Source: DATDDB01 sp035260545 (GTDB lineage: Bacteria > Pseudomonadota > Gammaproteobacteria > Burkholderiales > Gallionellaceae). From it: DNA of 64,000 bases. Positions 56,415 through 64,000 of the stretch are shown piece after piece (positions within the stretch are counted from its first letter, which is position 1; every line of letters begins with the position of its first letter). The notes under the pieces were generated by a model. That model ran no database searches and had not been told where the DNA came from. It saw only the letters and a program-made list of their open reading frames with translations. The stretch is taken from the NCBI GenBank assembly GCA_035260545.1, contig DATFUZ010000055.1, forward strand, positions 1-64,000, read 5' to 3'. The position numbers and the translations under genes were made by a program.

Positions 56415-56843
56415 CTAGCGGCTGCTGTGAGGGATGATGATGCGCTTGCGATACGGCCAGGTCTTGCTGTAGAACGATGCTATCGAATCCTTCACGATCT
56501 GTTTCCGGAAGGCGGCGTCTATTCTCAGCCAGCGTTCGCGCAAGTCCTCGGGCACGCCCGCCTCGCGCAACGATTCGTCGAGCAGGGCGTGGCGCAGTTC
56601 GAACAATTCCGGCGTGATGTACATCGCCTCGTGGGCATAGTGCATGTCCTTGCCCCAGTATTCGACCTCGCCGCCCATTTTTTCGGCCATGAACTGGGTC
56701 TGCCGGATCTCGATCGCTTCCTGGCTGTGGCCCGCGAAGAATTTCCCCAGCCACTCGTGCGCATACACCTTGTTGTAGAATATTTTGTGGACCTTTTGCA
56801 GGGTCGGCAGGCCGCCGACCGCATCAAACAGCGATTGCTTCAC
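56415..56843 (-). CDS. Truncated haemoglobin
   Basis: 142 aa. LFDAVGGLPTLQKVHKIFYN (helices A-B, with the B10 aromatic), WLGKFFAGHSQEAIEIRQTQ, then MHYAHEAMYITPELF, where His about 71 is the likely proximal haem ligand. This is a 2-on-2 globin of the truncated haemoglobin family, binding O2, NO or H2S. The start is GTG with AGGAGGTC upstream. Possible NO detoxification or oxygen supply; not decidable from sequence. Confidence 0.9.
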   Translation of the reverse strand: MKQSLFDAVGGLPTLQKVHKIFYNKVYAHEWLGKFFAGHSQEAIEIRQTQFMAEKMGGEVEYWGKDMHYAHEAMYITPELFELRHALLDESLREAGVPEDLRERWLRIDAAFRKQIVKDSIASFYSKTWPYRKRIIIPHSSR

Positions 56844-57103
56844 GATGAGACCTCCTGAATCTGCGGCCGCCAGACTGGCACATAGCTCCAGACTGGCGCA
56901 TAGCTCCAGACCGGCGCATCAATCCGGGCTGGGGCGTTAATCATGCATACGAGATGTATGTTTAAGTGCAGATTACCCAAAATCGGGCCCGCTTACAAGC
57001 GCAACGATGCAGGCAATGCTCATCGCGCATAAGCGGCGGGGCGCAAGCCGGTCCCCAGGATTTTCGCAAGCGCGCCGCAGCCAAGCGGGTCCGGGCGGTC
57101 CGC

Positions 57104-60100
57104 CTAGCGCTCTGTCACCGCATGGGCGGCGAGGGCGGCCTCGAATTCCGCCGCGGGCACGGGCATGCCGAAGAGGTAGCCCTGGAAGTGGGTGCAGCCG
57201 CTCCGGTGCAGGATGTCGAATTGCTGCGCGGTTTCGACGCCTTCGGCGATGATGTCCAGCCCCATGCTGTCGGCCATGGCGATGATGGTCTGGACGATGG
57301 CAAGGGCGCCACTGTTCTGGCCGAGGTCGCGCACGAATGACGGGTCGATCTTGATCTGGTCGAGCGGCAGGCGATTGAGGAATTGCAGGGAGGAATAGCC
57401 GGTGCCGAAGTCGTCCAGGGCGACCTGCACCCCGGTCTCGCTCAGCGCGCTCAGGGTGCGCACCGCTTTGTCGATGTCCTGCAGCGCGATGTCTTCGGTC
57501 ACTTCGAGTTTCAGCCGGCCCGGGTTGATGCCGTGGCGGCTCACGATGCGGGCGACCTCCTCGGCGAATTCGGGCCCGTGAAATTGCCGCGCACTCACAT
57601 TCACCGCCAGCGAGAGCTGGCGCGCCCGGGGGTGCTGTTCCCAGGCCTTGAGCTGGTCGCAGGCTTTCTCGATCAGCGTGCGCTCCAGCGCGAGGATGAG
57701 GCCGCTTTCCTCGGCGAGGGGGATGAACTCGGCGGGCGGAATCATGCCGCGCGCCGGATGGTTCCAGCGCACCAGCGCCTCCGCGCCCACGGGCTTGCGC
57801 TGCGCGCTCACCTGCACCTGGTAGTGGAGCGAGATCTCGCCGCGCTCCAGGGCGCCGCGCAGGTCGTTCTCCAGCGCGGTGCGGCGGGAGACGGCGTCCT
57901 GCATGTGGCGGTCGAAGAAGCGCACGGTATTGCGGCCGGATTTCTTCGCCTGGTACATGGCGATGTCGGCCTGCTTCAGCAGCGTATCCGCGTCGTAGTG
58001 GTTGCCCGCGATCAGCGTCACGCCTATGCTGGTCGTGCTGATGTAGCGCACGCCGTTCAGGTTGTAGGGGCTGCCCAGCGTCTCCAGCACCTTGCGCGCC
58101 ACGCCTTCCACCAGCGCCACGCCGGAGACCAGGGACGGGCTTACGTCCTCCAGCAGCACCACGAATTCGTCCCCGCCCAGGCGCGCCACGGTATCGCCGT
58201 GGCGCACGCAGGCCTTGAGGCGCTGCGCGATCTGCTGCAGCAGCATGTCGCCGTAGTCGTGGCCCAGGCTGTCGTTCAGGTTCTTGAAGTTGTCCAGGTC
58301 TATGAACAGCAGCGCGCCCACCCGGGGGTTGCGCGAGCCCGCCGCGATGGACTGCTGCAACCGGTCCATGAACAACCGCCGGTTGGGCAGCCCGGTGAGA
58401 TGGTCGTTGAAGGCGAGGCGTTGGATCTCCTCTTCCGAGGCCTTGCGCTGCGTGATGTCCACCAGCGTTCCCACGTAGTTGATGACATCGCCGTTGGCGT
58501 CCTTCACTGAGGTGATGGTGAGGTGCTCGGGAAAAATCTCGCCGTCCTTGCGCCGGTTCCACACCTCGCCGGACCACGAGCCGGCCGCCTCGATCTGCGC
58601 CCACATCGTCTCGAAAAATCGCGGGTCGTGGCGGCCCGAGGAAAGCATGCTGGGATTCTGCCCCGCCACGTCGTCTATGGTGTAGCCGGTGATGTCGGTG
58701 AAGGCCTTGTTCACCCGCAGGATGCGAGCCTGGGCGTCGGTGATCATCATGCCCTCCTGCGATTCGAAGGCGGTGGCCGCAATGCGCACCTCGCGCTCGG
58801 CCCGGCGCGTGGCCGAGATGTCCTCCATGATGGACCAGATATATTGCCGGCCGTCGCGCCCGGAGACCAGCACCCCGTTCAGCCGCACCGGCACCGGCGT
58901 GCCATCCTTGCGGATATATTCCTTCTCGTAGGGACCGTAGCGCCCGGTGGTGCGCAGCAGCTCGAGCTGCGCCGATTCGTCCGCCTGGTATTTCTTCGGC
59001 GTCAGCGCCCAGTAGTCCAGGTTCTTCAGTTCGTCTTCCGGATAGCCGCAGATTGCGCGGAAGGCCTCGTTGAATTCCACGAAGCGCCCGCCAAGGTCGG
59101 CGAGGGCAATGCCCAGCGGCGCCAACTCATAGAGCCCGCGCAGCTTCTCCTCGCTTTCCCGCAGCAAGCGCTCGTGGTGCATGCGCTCGGTGATGTCCTC
59201 CGAGATGCCCAGCAGGTAGCGCGGCCGGCCATCCTCGCCGCGCAGGGCGAGCTTCTGCGTGTGCAGCAGCCGCGCGCCGGAGGGCGTGGCGATCACCTCT
59301 TCGGAAATGTCCAGTGCGCTGCTGTCTGCCGGGGCGGCGAGCACTGCGCGGTCGTTGCCGGTGAAGAAATCCGCCTGGTCCTTCGGGAAGAAATCGTAAT
59401 CGTTCCTGCCCAGCATCTCGGCGCGGGTGTGGCCGAGCAGCCTTTCGCCGGCGGCGTTGATCATCGCGAAGCGCAGGTGCTCCGCTTCCTTGAGAAAGAT
59501 CATGTTGGGGATGTGCTCCACGATGCTGTCCAGAAACTGCCGGCTCTCGCGCAGACGCGCCTCGTGCTCCTTGCGCTCTGTGATGTCGCGGATCGCGGTC
59601 AGCCGCATGGTCACGCCGTCCTGCTCGTAGCTCTGGCCGTGTCCCTCCACCAGCACGCGGCGGCCGGTCTGGTGCAGCATGTCCACCTCGCCGCTGTGTT
59701 CCTCGCCGCTGGCGATATTGCGCGCCACCAGGTCGCGATGCTCGGGCGCGATGAAATCCGACAGCAGCCGGCCCGGCATCTCGTCGCGCGCATAGCCCAG
59801 CATGCGCGCAAGCTGCTCGTTGAGGTCGACGATGCGCCCCTGCGACGTGAGCAGGATGCCCTCGAACGTGCCGGAAGACAGCATGCGGTAGCGCTGCTCG
59901 CTCTTCTGCAGATCGTGCTCGGTGCGCTTGCGCGCGGTGACGTTGCGCGTCACCCCCAGCAGGCCCGTGATCTCGCCTGCCGCATTGCGCAGCGGCGTGG
60001 CGTTGGTGTCCAGCCAGCGCAGCCCGCCGCGCTTGCCCACCACCTGGAACTCCAGTTGTCCGGAGACCCCCTGGAATACCGTCTCCATCAGCCTGCGGAA

Positions 60101-60895
60101 CGCCGCGCGGTGGCCGGGATGGATGAAATTCAGCAGCCCGGAGGCGTTGGCTTCCTCGACGCTGCCGACCTCTATCATCGCCAGGCCTGCCTTGTTCATC
60201 ATCTGCAGCGAGCCGTCCAGCGCGATGATCTTCACGCATTCCGGCTCGTTGTCGAGGATGCCGTCGAGCAGGGCGTTGCGCTCGCGGCTCTCCGCCTCGC
60301 GCTGCGCGGCCTGCAGCCGCAGGCGCAGGTTCTCGCGGATGGCAGCGCTGCTGCGCGGCAGCACGATGGAAACATAGGCCAGGAACAGCAGCACCAGCAG
60401 CCCCATGGCGACATAATCGGCGCTTTCCAGCATGAACATGCGCGCCATCAGCGGGGACGCCAGCGGCAGCTCGAACCACAGCATGCTGGTGATGTCGATG
60501 CCGAAGGCGATGGCCGCGCCCGCCGCCAGGCCGCTGATGGCGAAGAGATAGGCGATGTCGTCCACCGGGCGCAGGCCCGGGAACAGGATGAATGCGGAAA
60601 ACCCCCACAGCGCACCCTGCAGCGCCGCGCCGGCGCGGAAGCGAGTGAGCCAGGACCGGCTGCCGCGGGTGGGCGACCTGAAATAGGCCTGGGCCAGGAA
60701 AAACCGGCCGGCGTACGCCACCAGTACCGCAGCCAGCCAGCCGGCCAGCAGCACGCCGCTGGGCGCTTGTCCCCATAACATCAAGGCGAGCAGGATGGAA
60801 ACGGCGATGCCGACGGCGACAGTCGGCATATTGTTGGTGTAGAGCTGATCCGTCACCTCCCGGAGGAAAGGATGCTGCGGCCGCCGGTCGTTCAT
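57104..60895 (-). CDS. Membrane-anchored multi-PAS GGDEF-EAL protein (c-di-GMP turnover)
   Basis: 1263 aa. N-terminal about 190 aa: five or six helices. About five PAS/PAC domains follow (clear PAC ends: GVTRNVTARKRTEHD, AIRDITERKEHE, GISEDITERMHHE, SIMEDISATRRAE, TLVDITQRKASE). The GGDEF domain is intact (ARLGGDEFVVLL), with an RHGD I-site five residues before, so it can make c-di-GMP and be product-inhibited. The EAL domain is also intact (GAEALVRWNHP, DDFGTGYSSL, IKIDPSF, AEGVET), allowing hydrolysis. Net activity cannot be predicted. Signals sensed by the PAS domains are unknown. Single-gene transcript by spacing. Confidence 0.95.
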   Translation of the reverse strand: MNDRRPQHPFLREVTDQLYTNNMPTVAVGIAVSILLALMLWGQAPSGVLLAGWLAAVLVAYAGRFFLAQAYFRSPTRGSRSWLTRFRAGAALQGALWGFSAFILFPGLRPVDDIAYLFAISGLAAGAAIAFGIDITSMLWFELPLASPLMARMFMLESADYVAMGLLVLLFLAYVSIVLPRSSAAIRENLRLRLQAAQREAESRERNALLDGILDNEPECVKIIALDGSLQMMNKAGLAMIEVGSVEEANASGLLNFIHPGHRAAFRRLMETVFQGVSGQLEFQVVGKRGGLRWLDTNATPLRNAAGEITGLLGVTRNVTARKRTEHDLQKSEQRYRMLSSGTFEGILLTSQGRIVDLNEQLARMLGYARDEMPGRLLSDFIAPEHRDLVARNIASGEEHSGEVDMLHQTGRRVLVEGHGQSYEQDGVTMRLTAIRDITERKEHEARLRESRQFLDSIVEHIPNMIFLKEAEHLRFAMINAAGERLLGHTRAEMLGRNDYDFFPKDQADFFTGNDRAVLAAPADSSALDISEEVIATPSGARLLHTQKLALRGEDGRPRYLLGISEDITERMHHERLLRESEEKLRGLYELAPLGIALADLGGRFVEFNEAFRAICGYPEDELKNLDYWALTPKKYQADESAQLELLRTTGRYGPYEKEYIRKDGTPVPVRLNGVLVSGRDGRQYIWSIMEDISATRRAEREVRIAATAFESQEGMMITDAQARILRVNKAFTDITGYTIDDVAGQNPSMLSSGRHDPRFFETMWAQIEAAGSWSGEVWNRRKDGEIFPEHLTITSVKDANGDVINYVGTLVDITQRKASEEEIQRLAFNDHLTGLPNRRLFMDRLQQSIAAGSRNPRVGALLFIDLDNFKNLNDSLGHDYGDMLLQQIAQRLKACVRHGDTVARLGGDEFVVLLEDVSPSLVSGVALVEGVARKVLETLGSPYNLNGVRYISTTSIGVTLIAGNHYDADTLLKQADIAMYQAKKSGRNTVRFFDRHMQDAVSRRTALENDLRGALERGEISLHYQVQVSAQRKPVGAEALVRWNHPARGMIPPAEFIPLAEESGLILALERTLIEKACDQLKAWEQHPRARQLSLAVNVSARQFHGPEFAEEVARIVSRHGINPGRLKLEVTEDIALQDIDKAVRTLSALSETGVQVALDDFGTGYSSLQFLNRLPLDQIKIDPSFVRDLGQNSGALAIVQTIIAMADSMGLDIIAEGVETAQQFDILHRSGCTHFQGYLFGMPVPAAEFEAALAAHAVTER

Positions 60896-61092
60896 GATAT
60901 GCCCTGCTTGTGCATATCGTCCCCTGTGTATGTTTCGTTATTCGTGCGCGGGAATGCGCAGCCTTTTGGGAACAGTGTACCCCAAAAAACGCGCACCGCA
61001 CATGACACGGCGCACGGCGCGGCGGGCGGTATCCCGAGCCCGGCGCGGGGGAAATGATTACACGGGGCGCGGCGTGCGCTGCGGGCGGGGAA

Positions 61093-62001
61093 TCAGTCCG
61101 GCGGGGTCTGGTCTTCCTGTTCGCGGGGCCGCATGCGGTCGCGGGCCAGCATCTGCTCGCGGGTGGCGGGGGTCTCCAGGCTGATGCGGCCGAGCTTGCC
61201 GGCGCGGAATTCGGTGAGCAGGATCATCCCGGCCTTCTCCATGTCGGGCTCGCGCGCGCCGCCCTTCAGAAAGCAGCCGCGCTTTTCGGCGATGGCCTGC
61301 ACCACGGCGATTCCGTCCATGCCCGCCGGGTCCAGCTTGTAGCGCGCCGCCAGCGCCTCCGGATAGCGCGCCAGCAGGATGTCCGCCAGGTGCGCGGCCA
61401 CCTCATCGTCGAATACCGCATTGCGGCCGATGGCGTGGATCGCCGCCAGTATCATCCCGTCGTCGTCGTGCTCTATCTTCGGCCACATCAGCCCCGGCGA
61501 ATCCGTCAGCGTCATCTGCGGGTTCAGCGCGTGCGTGGCCTGCGACTTGGTCACCGCCGGCTCATTGCCCACATGCGCCACGCGGCGCTTGAGCAGCATG
61601 TTCATCAGCGTCGATTTGCCCACGTTGGGGATGCCCATGATCATCATCCGCAGCGGCTTGATCGGGCTGTCGCGGTGCGGCGCCAGCGGCTGGCACAGCT
61701 TGGGCACCCGCGCCGCATCGGCGGCATTCTTGCAGGAAAGCGCCACCGCGCGCACCCCCGGCTGCGCGTTGTAATAATCCAGCCAGGCCCGCGTCGCATC
61801 CGGGTCGGCCAGGTCCGCCTTGTTCAGAATGCGCAGGCACGGCCGCTGGCGATGCGCCCGCAGCTCGCGGATCATCGGATTGCTGCTCGCCTCCGGCGCG
61901 CGCGCATCCAGCACCTCGATCACCACATCGATGACCTCCATCGCCTCCGCCGCCTTCTTGCGGGCGGACGCCATGTGACCGGGAAACCACTGAATTGCCA
62001 T
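61093..62001 (-). CDS. ylqF: Ribosome biogenesis GTPase YlqF/RbgA
   Basis: 302 aa. Circularly permuted GTPase: G4 NKAD (60-63) precedes G1 GIPNVGKST (123-131), then G2 PAVTKS and G3 DSPG (167-170), with the family start QWFPGHMASARKKA. In Bacillus RbgA helps assemble the 50S subunit. Conserved C-terminal half (RGCFLKGGAREPDMEKAG) is also typical. Probably essential or growth related. Confidence 0.95.
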   Translation of the reverse strand: MAIQWFPGHMASARKKAAEAMEVIDVVIEVLDARAPEASSNPMIRELRAHRQRPCLRILNKADLADPDATRAWLDYYNAQPGVRAVALSCKNAADAARVPKLCQPLAPHRDSPIKPLRMMIMGIPNVGKSTLMNMLLKRRVAHVGNEPAVTKSQATHALNPQMTLTDSPGLMWPKIEHDDDGMILAAIHAIGRNAVFDDEVAAHLADILLARYPEALAARYKLDPAGMDGIAVVQAIAEKRGCFLKGGAREPDMEKAGMILLTEFRAGKLGRISLETPATREQMLARDRMRPREQEDQTPPD

Positions 62002-62119
62002 GCTCTGTAACGTGAGGGGAAAACGCGGATTTTACCCGTTGCGGCGGGCAAAGTCACAGGGGACATGGCTCGGCACATCCTCCTGTACCATTGGTCTTCC
62101 CGCAATTCATGGTGGGTTT

Positions 62120-62635
62120 TCACACAACACCCGTTATTCCGGCGCAGGCCGGAATCCAGGCAATTGATGGCCCCACGCAGTGGACAATGCCTTTGTCTGC
62201 GGCCTTGTCCGCTGCGCGGAGCCGTATGAGGAACTGGATTCCGGCCTGCGCCGGAATGACGGTGTGGATAGGATGTGCTTCGTTCCTCAGCGCATCCTGC
62301 GGCGCTCTGCCCTTGCGCTCGCGCTCGGCGCCTGTGTCAAAAAAAGCGTCGATGTATGCGTCGGGCTCGAGGTCGCTTTCACGCAGCAGGGAGAACGCCT
62401 CAACGCCGCTGGCGAGGATCTCATCGTATAAGGCATAGGCTTGCAGGAAATGCAGAAACGCGTCGCCGTCAGTCGCGTACGCTTCCGCTTCTTCTTCGGC
62501 AAGTTCTATTGCGTGGTCGATGCTCTCGGCCCGCCACAAGGTAATGCGCTCTTCGTAAAGGTACTTGGCCTTCTGGTCTGCGCGCGGCGCCCATAGGAAG
62601 ATACATCTTACGGAGTATGAGTCAATTGAGTTCAT
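62120..62635 (-). CDS. DUF4288-type protein with repeat-derived C-terminus
   Basis: 171 aa. The first about 112 residues (RCIFLWAPRADQKAKYLYEE, FLHFLQAYALYDEILASGVE, LEPDAYIDAFFDTGAERER) resemble the small DUF4288 family. The last about 60 residues are the translation of REP-C (about 62268-62302) and two REP-E units (62236-62262 and 62131-62160; they give VIPAQAGIQ and IPACAG), so the original stop was lost by repeat insertion. GAGGTGTC precedes the ATG. The longer tail is probably junk; the gene may still work. Confidence 0.7.
   Translation of the reverse strand: MNSIDSYSVRCIFLWAPRADQKAKYLYEERITLWRAESIDHAIELAEEEAEAYATDGDAFLHFLQAYALYDEILASGVEAFSLLRESDLEPDAYIDAFFDTGAERERKGRAPQDALRNEAHPIHTVIPAQAGIQFLIRLRAADKAADKGIVHCVGPSIAWIPACAGITGVV
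62131..62302. repeat. REP-E (two units) and REP-C overlapping a gene's 3' end
   Basis: TTATTCCGGCGCAGGCCGGA (62134-62153) and ATTCCGGCCTGCGCCGGAAT (62238-62257) are REP-E; GGATGTGCTTCGTTCCTCAG, then CGCATCCTGCG (62270-62300) is REP-C. All lie within the frame of 62120-62635. Confidence 0.75.
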
Positions 62636-62671
62636 GGTGACACCTCATTAAATCCAGGCTGCGCCGCCGCT

Positions 62672-63112
62672 TCAGCGCGTCCCGCCTTCCTTCACCTGCG
62701 GTTCCACCAGCGTGCCGTCGAGCAGCACCACCGCGACGTAGCGCAGACGATAGAGCCGGTTGCCGTCTATCACCGGTACCAGATCGATCCGGTAATACCA
62801 GCGGTCGGCAGGCTTGTCGCTCGTGCCGGAAGCGGCGGCGAGGCTGATGCTCAAGACATCGTAGCGCTTGAACTGTGGGTTGTCCGCCTTGAGTTGCCGC
62901 GTCGCCATCGCCACCGCCTTTGAAATCGAAAGAGGAGGCGCACCGGCGAACGGCGTCCAGGCCGGCGTGTGCTGCAGCCGGGCCAGGGGCACCGCCCAGG
63001 TGTAGGTCGCCTTGGCGCCGCTTTCGCTGAACAGGGTGACGCTATCCGCCGCGTGCACGCCGAACGGCAGCATGAGCAGGGCGAGGAAGGGCAGGTGCTT
63101 GAGGATATTCAT
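62672..63112 (-). CDS. Secreted hypothetical protein in an ankyrin operon
   Basis: 146 aa. Signal peptide (HLPFLALLMLPFGVHAAD), mature segments LFSESGAKATYTWAVPLARL, SISKAVAMATRQLKADNP and DRWYYRIDLVPVIDG. Beta-rich periplasmic protein. The start overlaps the stop of the upstream gene (ATGA at 63109-63112), so the two are translationally coupled. Function unknown. Confidence 0.75.
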   Translation of the reverse strand: MNILKHLPFLALLMLPFGVHAADSVTLFSESGAKATYTWAVPLARLQHTPAWTPFAGAPPLSISKAVAMATRQLKADNPQFKRYDVLSISLAAASGTSDKPADRWYYRIDLVPVIDGNRLYRLRYVAVVLLDGTLVEPQVKEGGTR

Positions 63113-63699
63113 TCGGCGTGTCGCTTTGGCGCGGTCTCTATCATCATGCGCACGATGCGGCGCTGGTCGCGGCGGTCCTCGTCCTGGTGCCGCGCGTAAC
63201 GCACGATCAGCATGGTGCACACCACCCGGTTTGCCTTGATGAAGTAGGTCTCAATCACCGTTTTTGGCAGGCTGGGCGGTTGACCCACCAGACCTTGTGC
63301 CCGGTACTTGATGAATGCGACCCGGGTGCCGGCTATCGTTTCAATCCACGTGGCAATGCCGTGGTCGGGCTTCCGGCCATCCTGCTCCATATACTCTGCG
63401 AGCACGGCCTCCTTGCGAATGCGCCGTATCTGGTCCGTGACGATGTCATTCAGCGTATCCTTGCCCGGCGTGATTCCTTCGCCGCCCACGGTCAGCATCG
63501 CCTCCGGTTGTCCCGTCATGGAAAACGGCACCGGGGCGGGATAGGTGCTGAGCAGGGTGATGCCGCCGTCCTTGTCGCGAACCTCCTTCCAGTGATAGAG
63601 CAGGCCGTTATCCTGCCTGTGGTGATGGGCGGGCGGCGCGGCATGGGCGGCCGCGCCCAGCATGAGCCACCCGAGCATGACCATCGCGACCTGCCTCAT
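63109..63699 (-). CDS. Secreted hypothetical protein, paralogue of 43771-44358
   Basis: 196 aa from the ATG at 63699 (AAAGGGGGCTTCAG upstream). Signal peptide (MRQVAMVMLGWLMLGAAAHAA) and a His-rich mature N-terminus (AHHHRQDNG), then motifs ITLLSTYPAPVPFSMTG, EQDGRKPDHGIATW, TRVAFIKYRAQGLVGQ and HQDEDRRDQRR. These recur in 43771-44358. Overlaps the next gene by four bases and follows the ankyrin gene by 20 bp, so it is in an operon with both. Confidence 0.78.
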   Translation of the reverse strand: MRQVAMVMLGWLMLGAAAHAAPPAHHHRQDNGLLYHWKEVRDKDGGITLLSTYPAPVPFSMTGQPEAMLTVGGEGITPGKDTLNDIVTDQIRRIRKEAVLAEYMEQDGRKPDHGIATWIETIAGTRVAFIKYRAQGLVGQPPSLPKTVIETYFIKANRVVCTMLIVRYARHQDEDRRDQRRIVRMMIETAPKRHAE

Positions 63700-63719
63700 C
63701 TGAAGCCCCCTTTCGCGCA

Positions 63720-64000
63720 CTATTGCTTGCCGCCGTGGCGGATGAGGTCCTTCTCCAGCGCGTCGGGGGCATGGTTGTCATTGCGGTTCTCGAAGCGCAT
63801 GCCGCCGATTCCGCCGATGGCGGCGCCGCGGACAAAAGGCGGCATGGGCGGCATGCCCCAGGGCGAGCGCGCCATGGCCAGCGGGGTTTGGCCGGCGTAG
63901 TTCTTGATGTTCACCTTGGCGCCGCCCGCGAGCAGCGCATCCACCGCCGCCTGGTTATGGGTGCGCGCGGCGAAATGCAGGGGCGTGTTGCCTTCCTGGT
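63720..64000 (-). CDS. Ankyrin-repeat protein (N-terminus beyond right edge)
   Basis: Partial; the frame is open to the right edge. It contains one clear ankyrin repeat (GNTPLHFAARTHNQAAVDAL, then LLAGGAKVNIKNYAGQTPLA), then a C-terminal part rich in Met and Gly and ending HGGKQ. Ankyrin units mediate protein contacts. It is the first gene of the operon with 63109-63699 and 62672-63112. The N-terminus, and any signal peptide, lies outside the window. Confidence 0.85.
   Translation of the reverse strand, partial: QEGNTPLHFAARTHNQAAVDALLAGGAKVNIKNYAGQTPLAMARSPWGMPPMPPFVRGAAIGGIGGMRFENRNDNHAPDALEKDLIRHGGKQ

Noticed and set aside
57383..60778. Long plus-strand open frames over the GGDEF-EAL gene
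   Set aside because: Antisense shadows with His/Arg/Gln-rich content and no domain; the minus-strand PAS-GGDEF-EAL protein explains the region.

Overview
The window looks like GC-rich (by eye well above 60% GC) chromosomal DNA of a Gram-negative bacterium, most likely a betaproteobacterium (Nitrosomonadales/Burkholderiales type). The grounds are tandem class I cytochromes c, the CspA, YeiH/LysR, YihY, RNase Z and YlqF housekeeping genes, outer-membrane-type proteins, and dense REP-like intergenic repeats. No rRNA, phage module, integrase or CRISPR array is seen, and the species cannot be named from the sequence alone.

Layout. 0.25-5.2 kb: a ClC chloride channel, a VIT family transporter, a secreted protein, a class II glutamine amidotransferase and two tandem cytochromes c, the first with a near-consensus sigma70 promoter and a clear terminator. 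5.5-12.5 kb: small and orphan genes, a phospholipase D-like protein and many short repeats. 12.5-16 kb: envelope proteins, a zinc-peptidase-like protein and an NTF2-like protein. 17-24 kb: two cold shock proteins, RNase Z and a hybrid sensor kinase. 24-30 kb: a 5'-truncated SGNH hydrolase, a second ClC channel with a TrkA-C-like tail, a GFA-family gene with no normal start codon, a short CDF transporter and a dodecin. 30-34 kb: YihY/BrkB with an outer-membrane protein, an EI24/CysZ-like protein, and a duplicated block of about 350 bp made of repeats.

34.6-40.8 kb is the clearest pathway block. It holds a DUF5752-type gene, a TreT-like trehalose synthase and a complete sugar ABC importer (binding protein, two permeases, ATPase), all on the plus strand with overlapping or closely spaced genes. 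It resembles the trehalose/maltose clusters known from Thermococcus and Thermotoga. 42.3-43.7 kb carries a flavin-dependent halogenase-like oxidoreductase. 45.1-47.9 kb, all on the minus strand, holds an HNH endonuclease, an eight-gene tRNA array (Arg, Leu, Trp, Gln, Asp, an unusual Lys-anticodon tRNA, Pro, Ala) with a tRNA-Leu fragment cut by a repeat, and a tandem pair of related small ORFs. Each small ORF is followed at the same spacing by a GNRA-loop hairpin and a rho-independent terminator, and the pair sits behind a strong sigma70 promoter.

48-64 kb: hemolysin III, a REP-associated tyrosine transposase (RAYT) flanked by inverted REP copies, a bicupin protein, a divergent YeiH exporter/LysR pair with a long inverted repeat between them, a truncated haemoglobin, a large multi-PAS GGDEF-EAL protein, the GTPase YlqF, a DUF4288-type gene whose 3' end runs into repeats, and an ankyrin operon leaving at the right edge.

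The most unusual large-scale feature is a set of comparatively AT-rich orphan genes (about 10.0, 11.1, 11.6, 16.3, 44.5, 48.9 and 54.2 kb). Each is preceded by a copy of one repeat of about 60-85 bp (called D here), and at least two are followed by a second shared repeat (E). Two other orphan genes (41.0 and 50.4 kb) are bracketed by unrelated direct repeats. This could be a cassette-like gene insertion system, or simply orphan genes captured at repeat hotspots.
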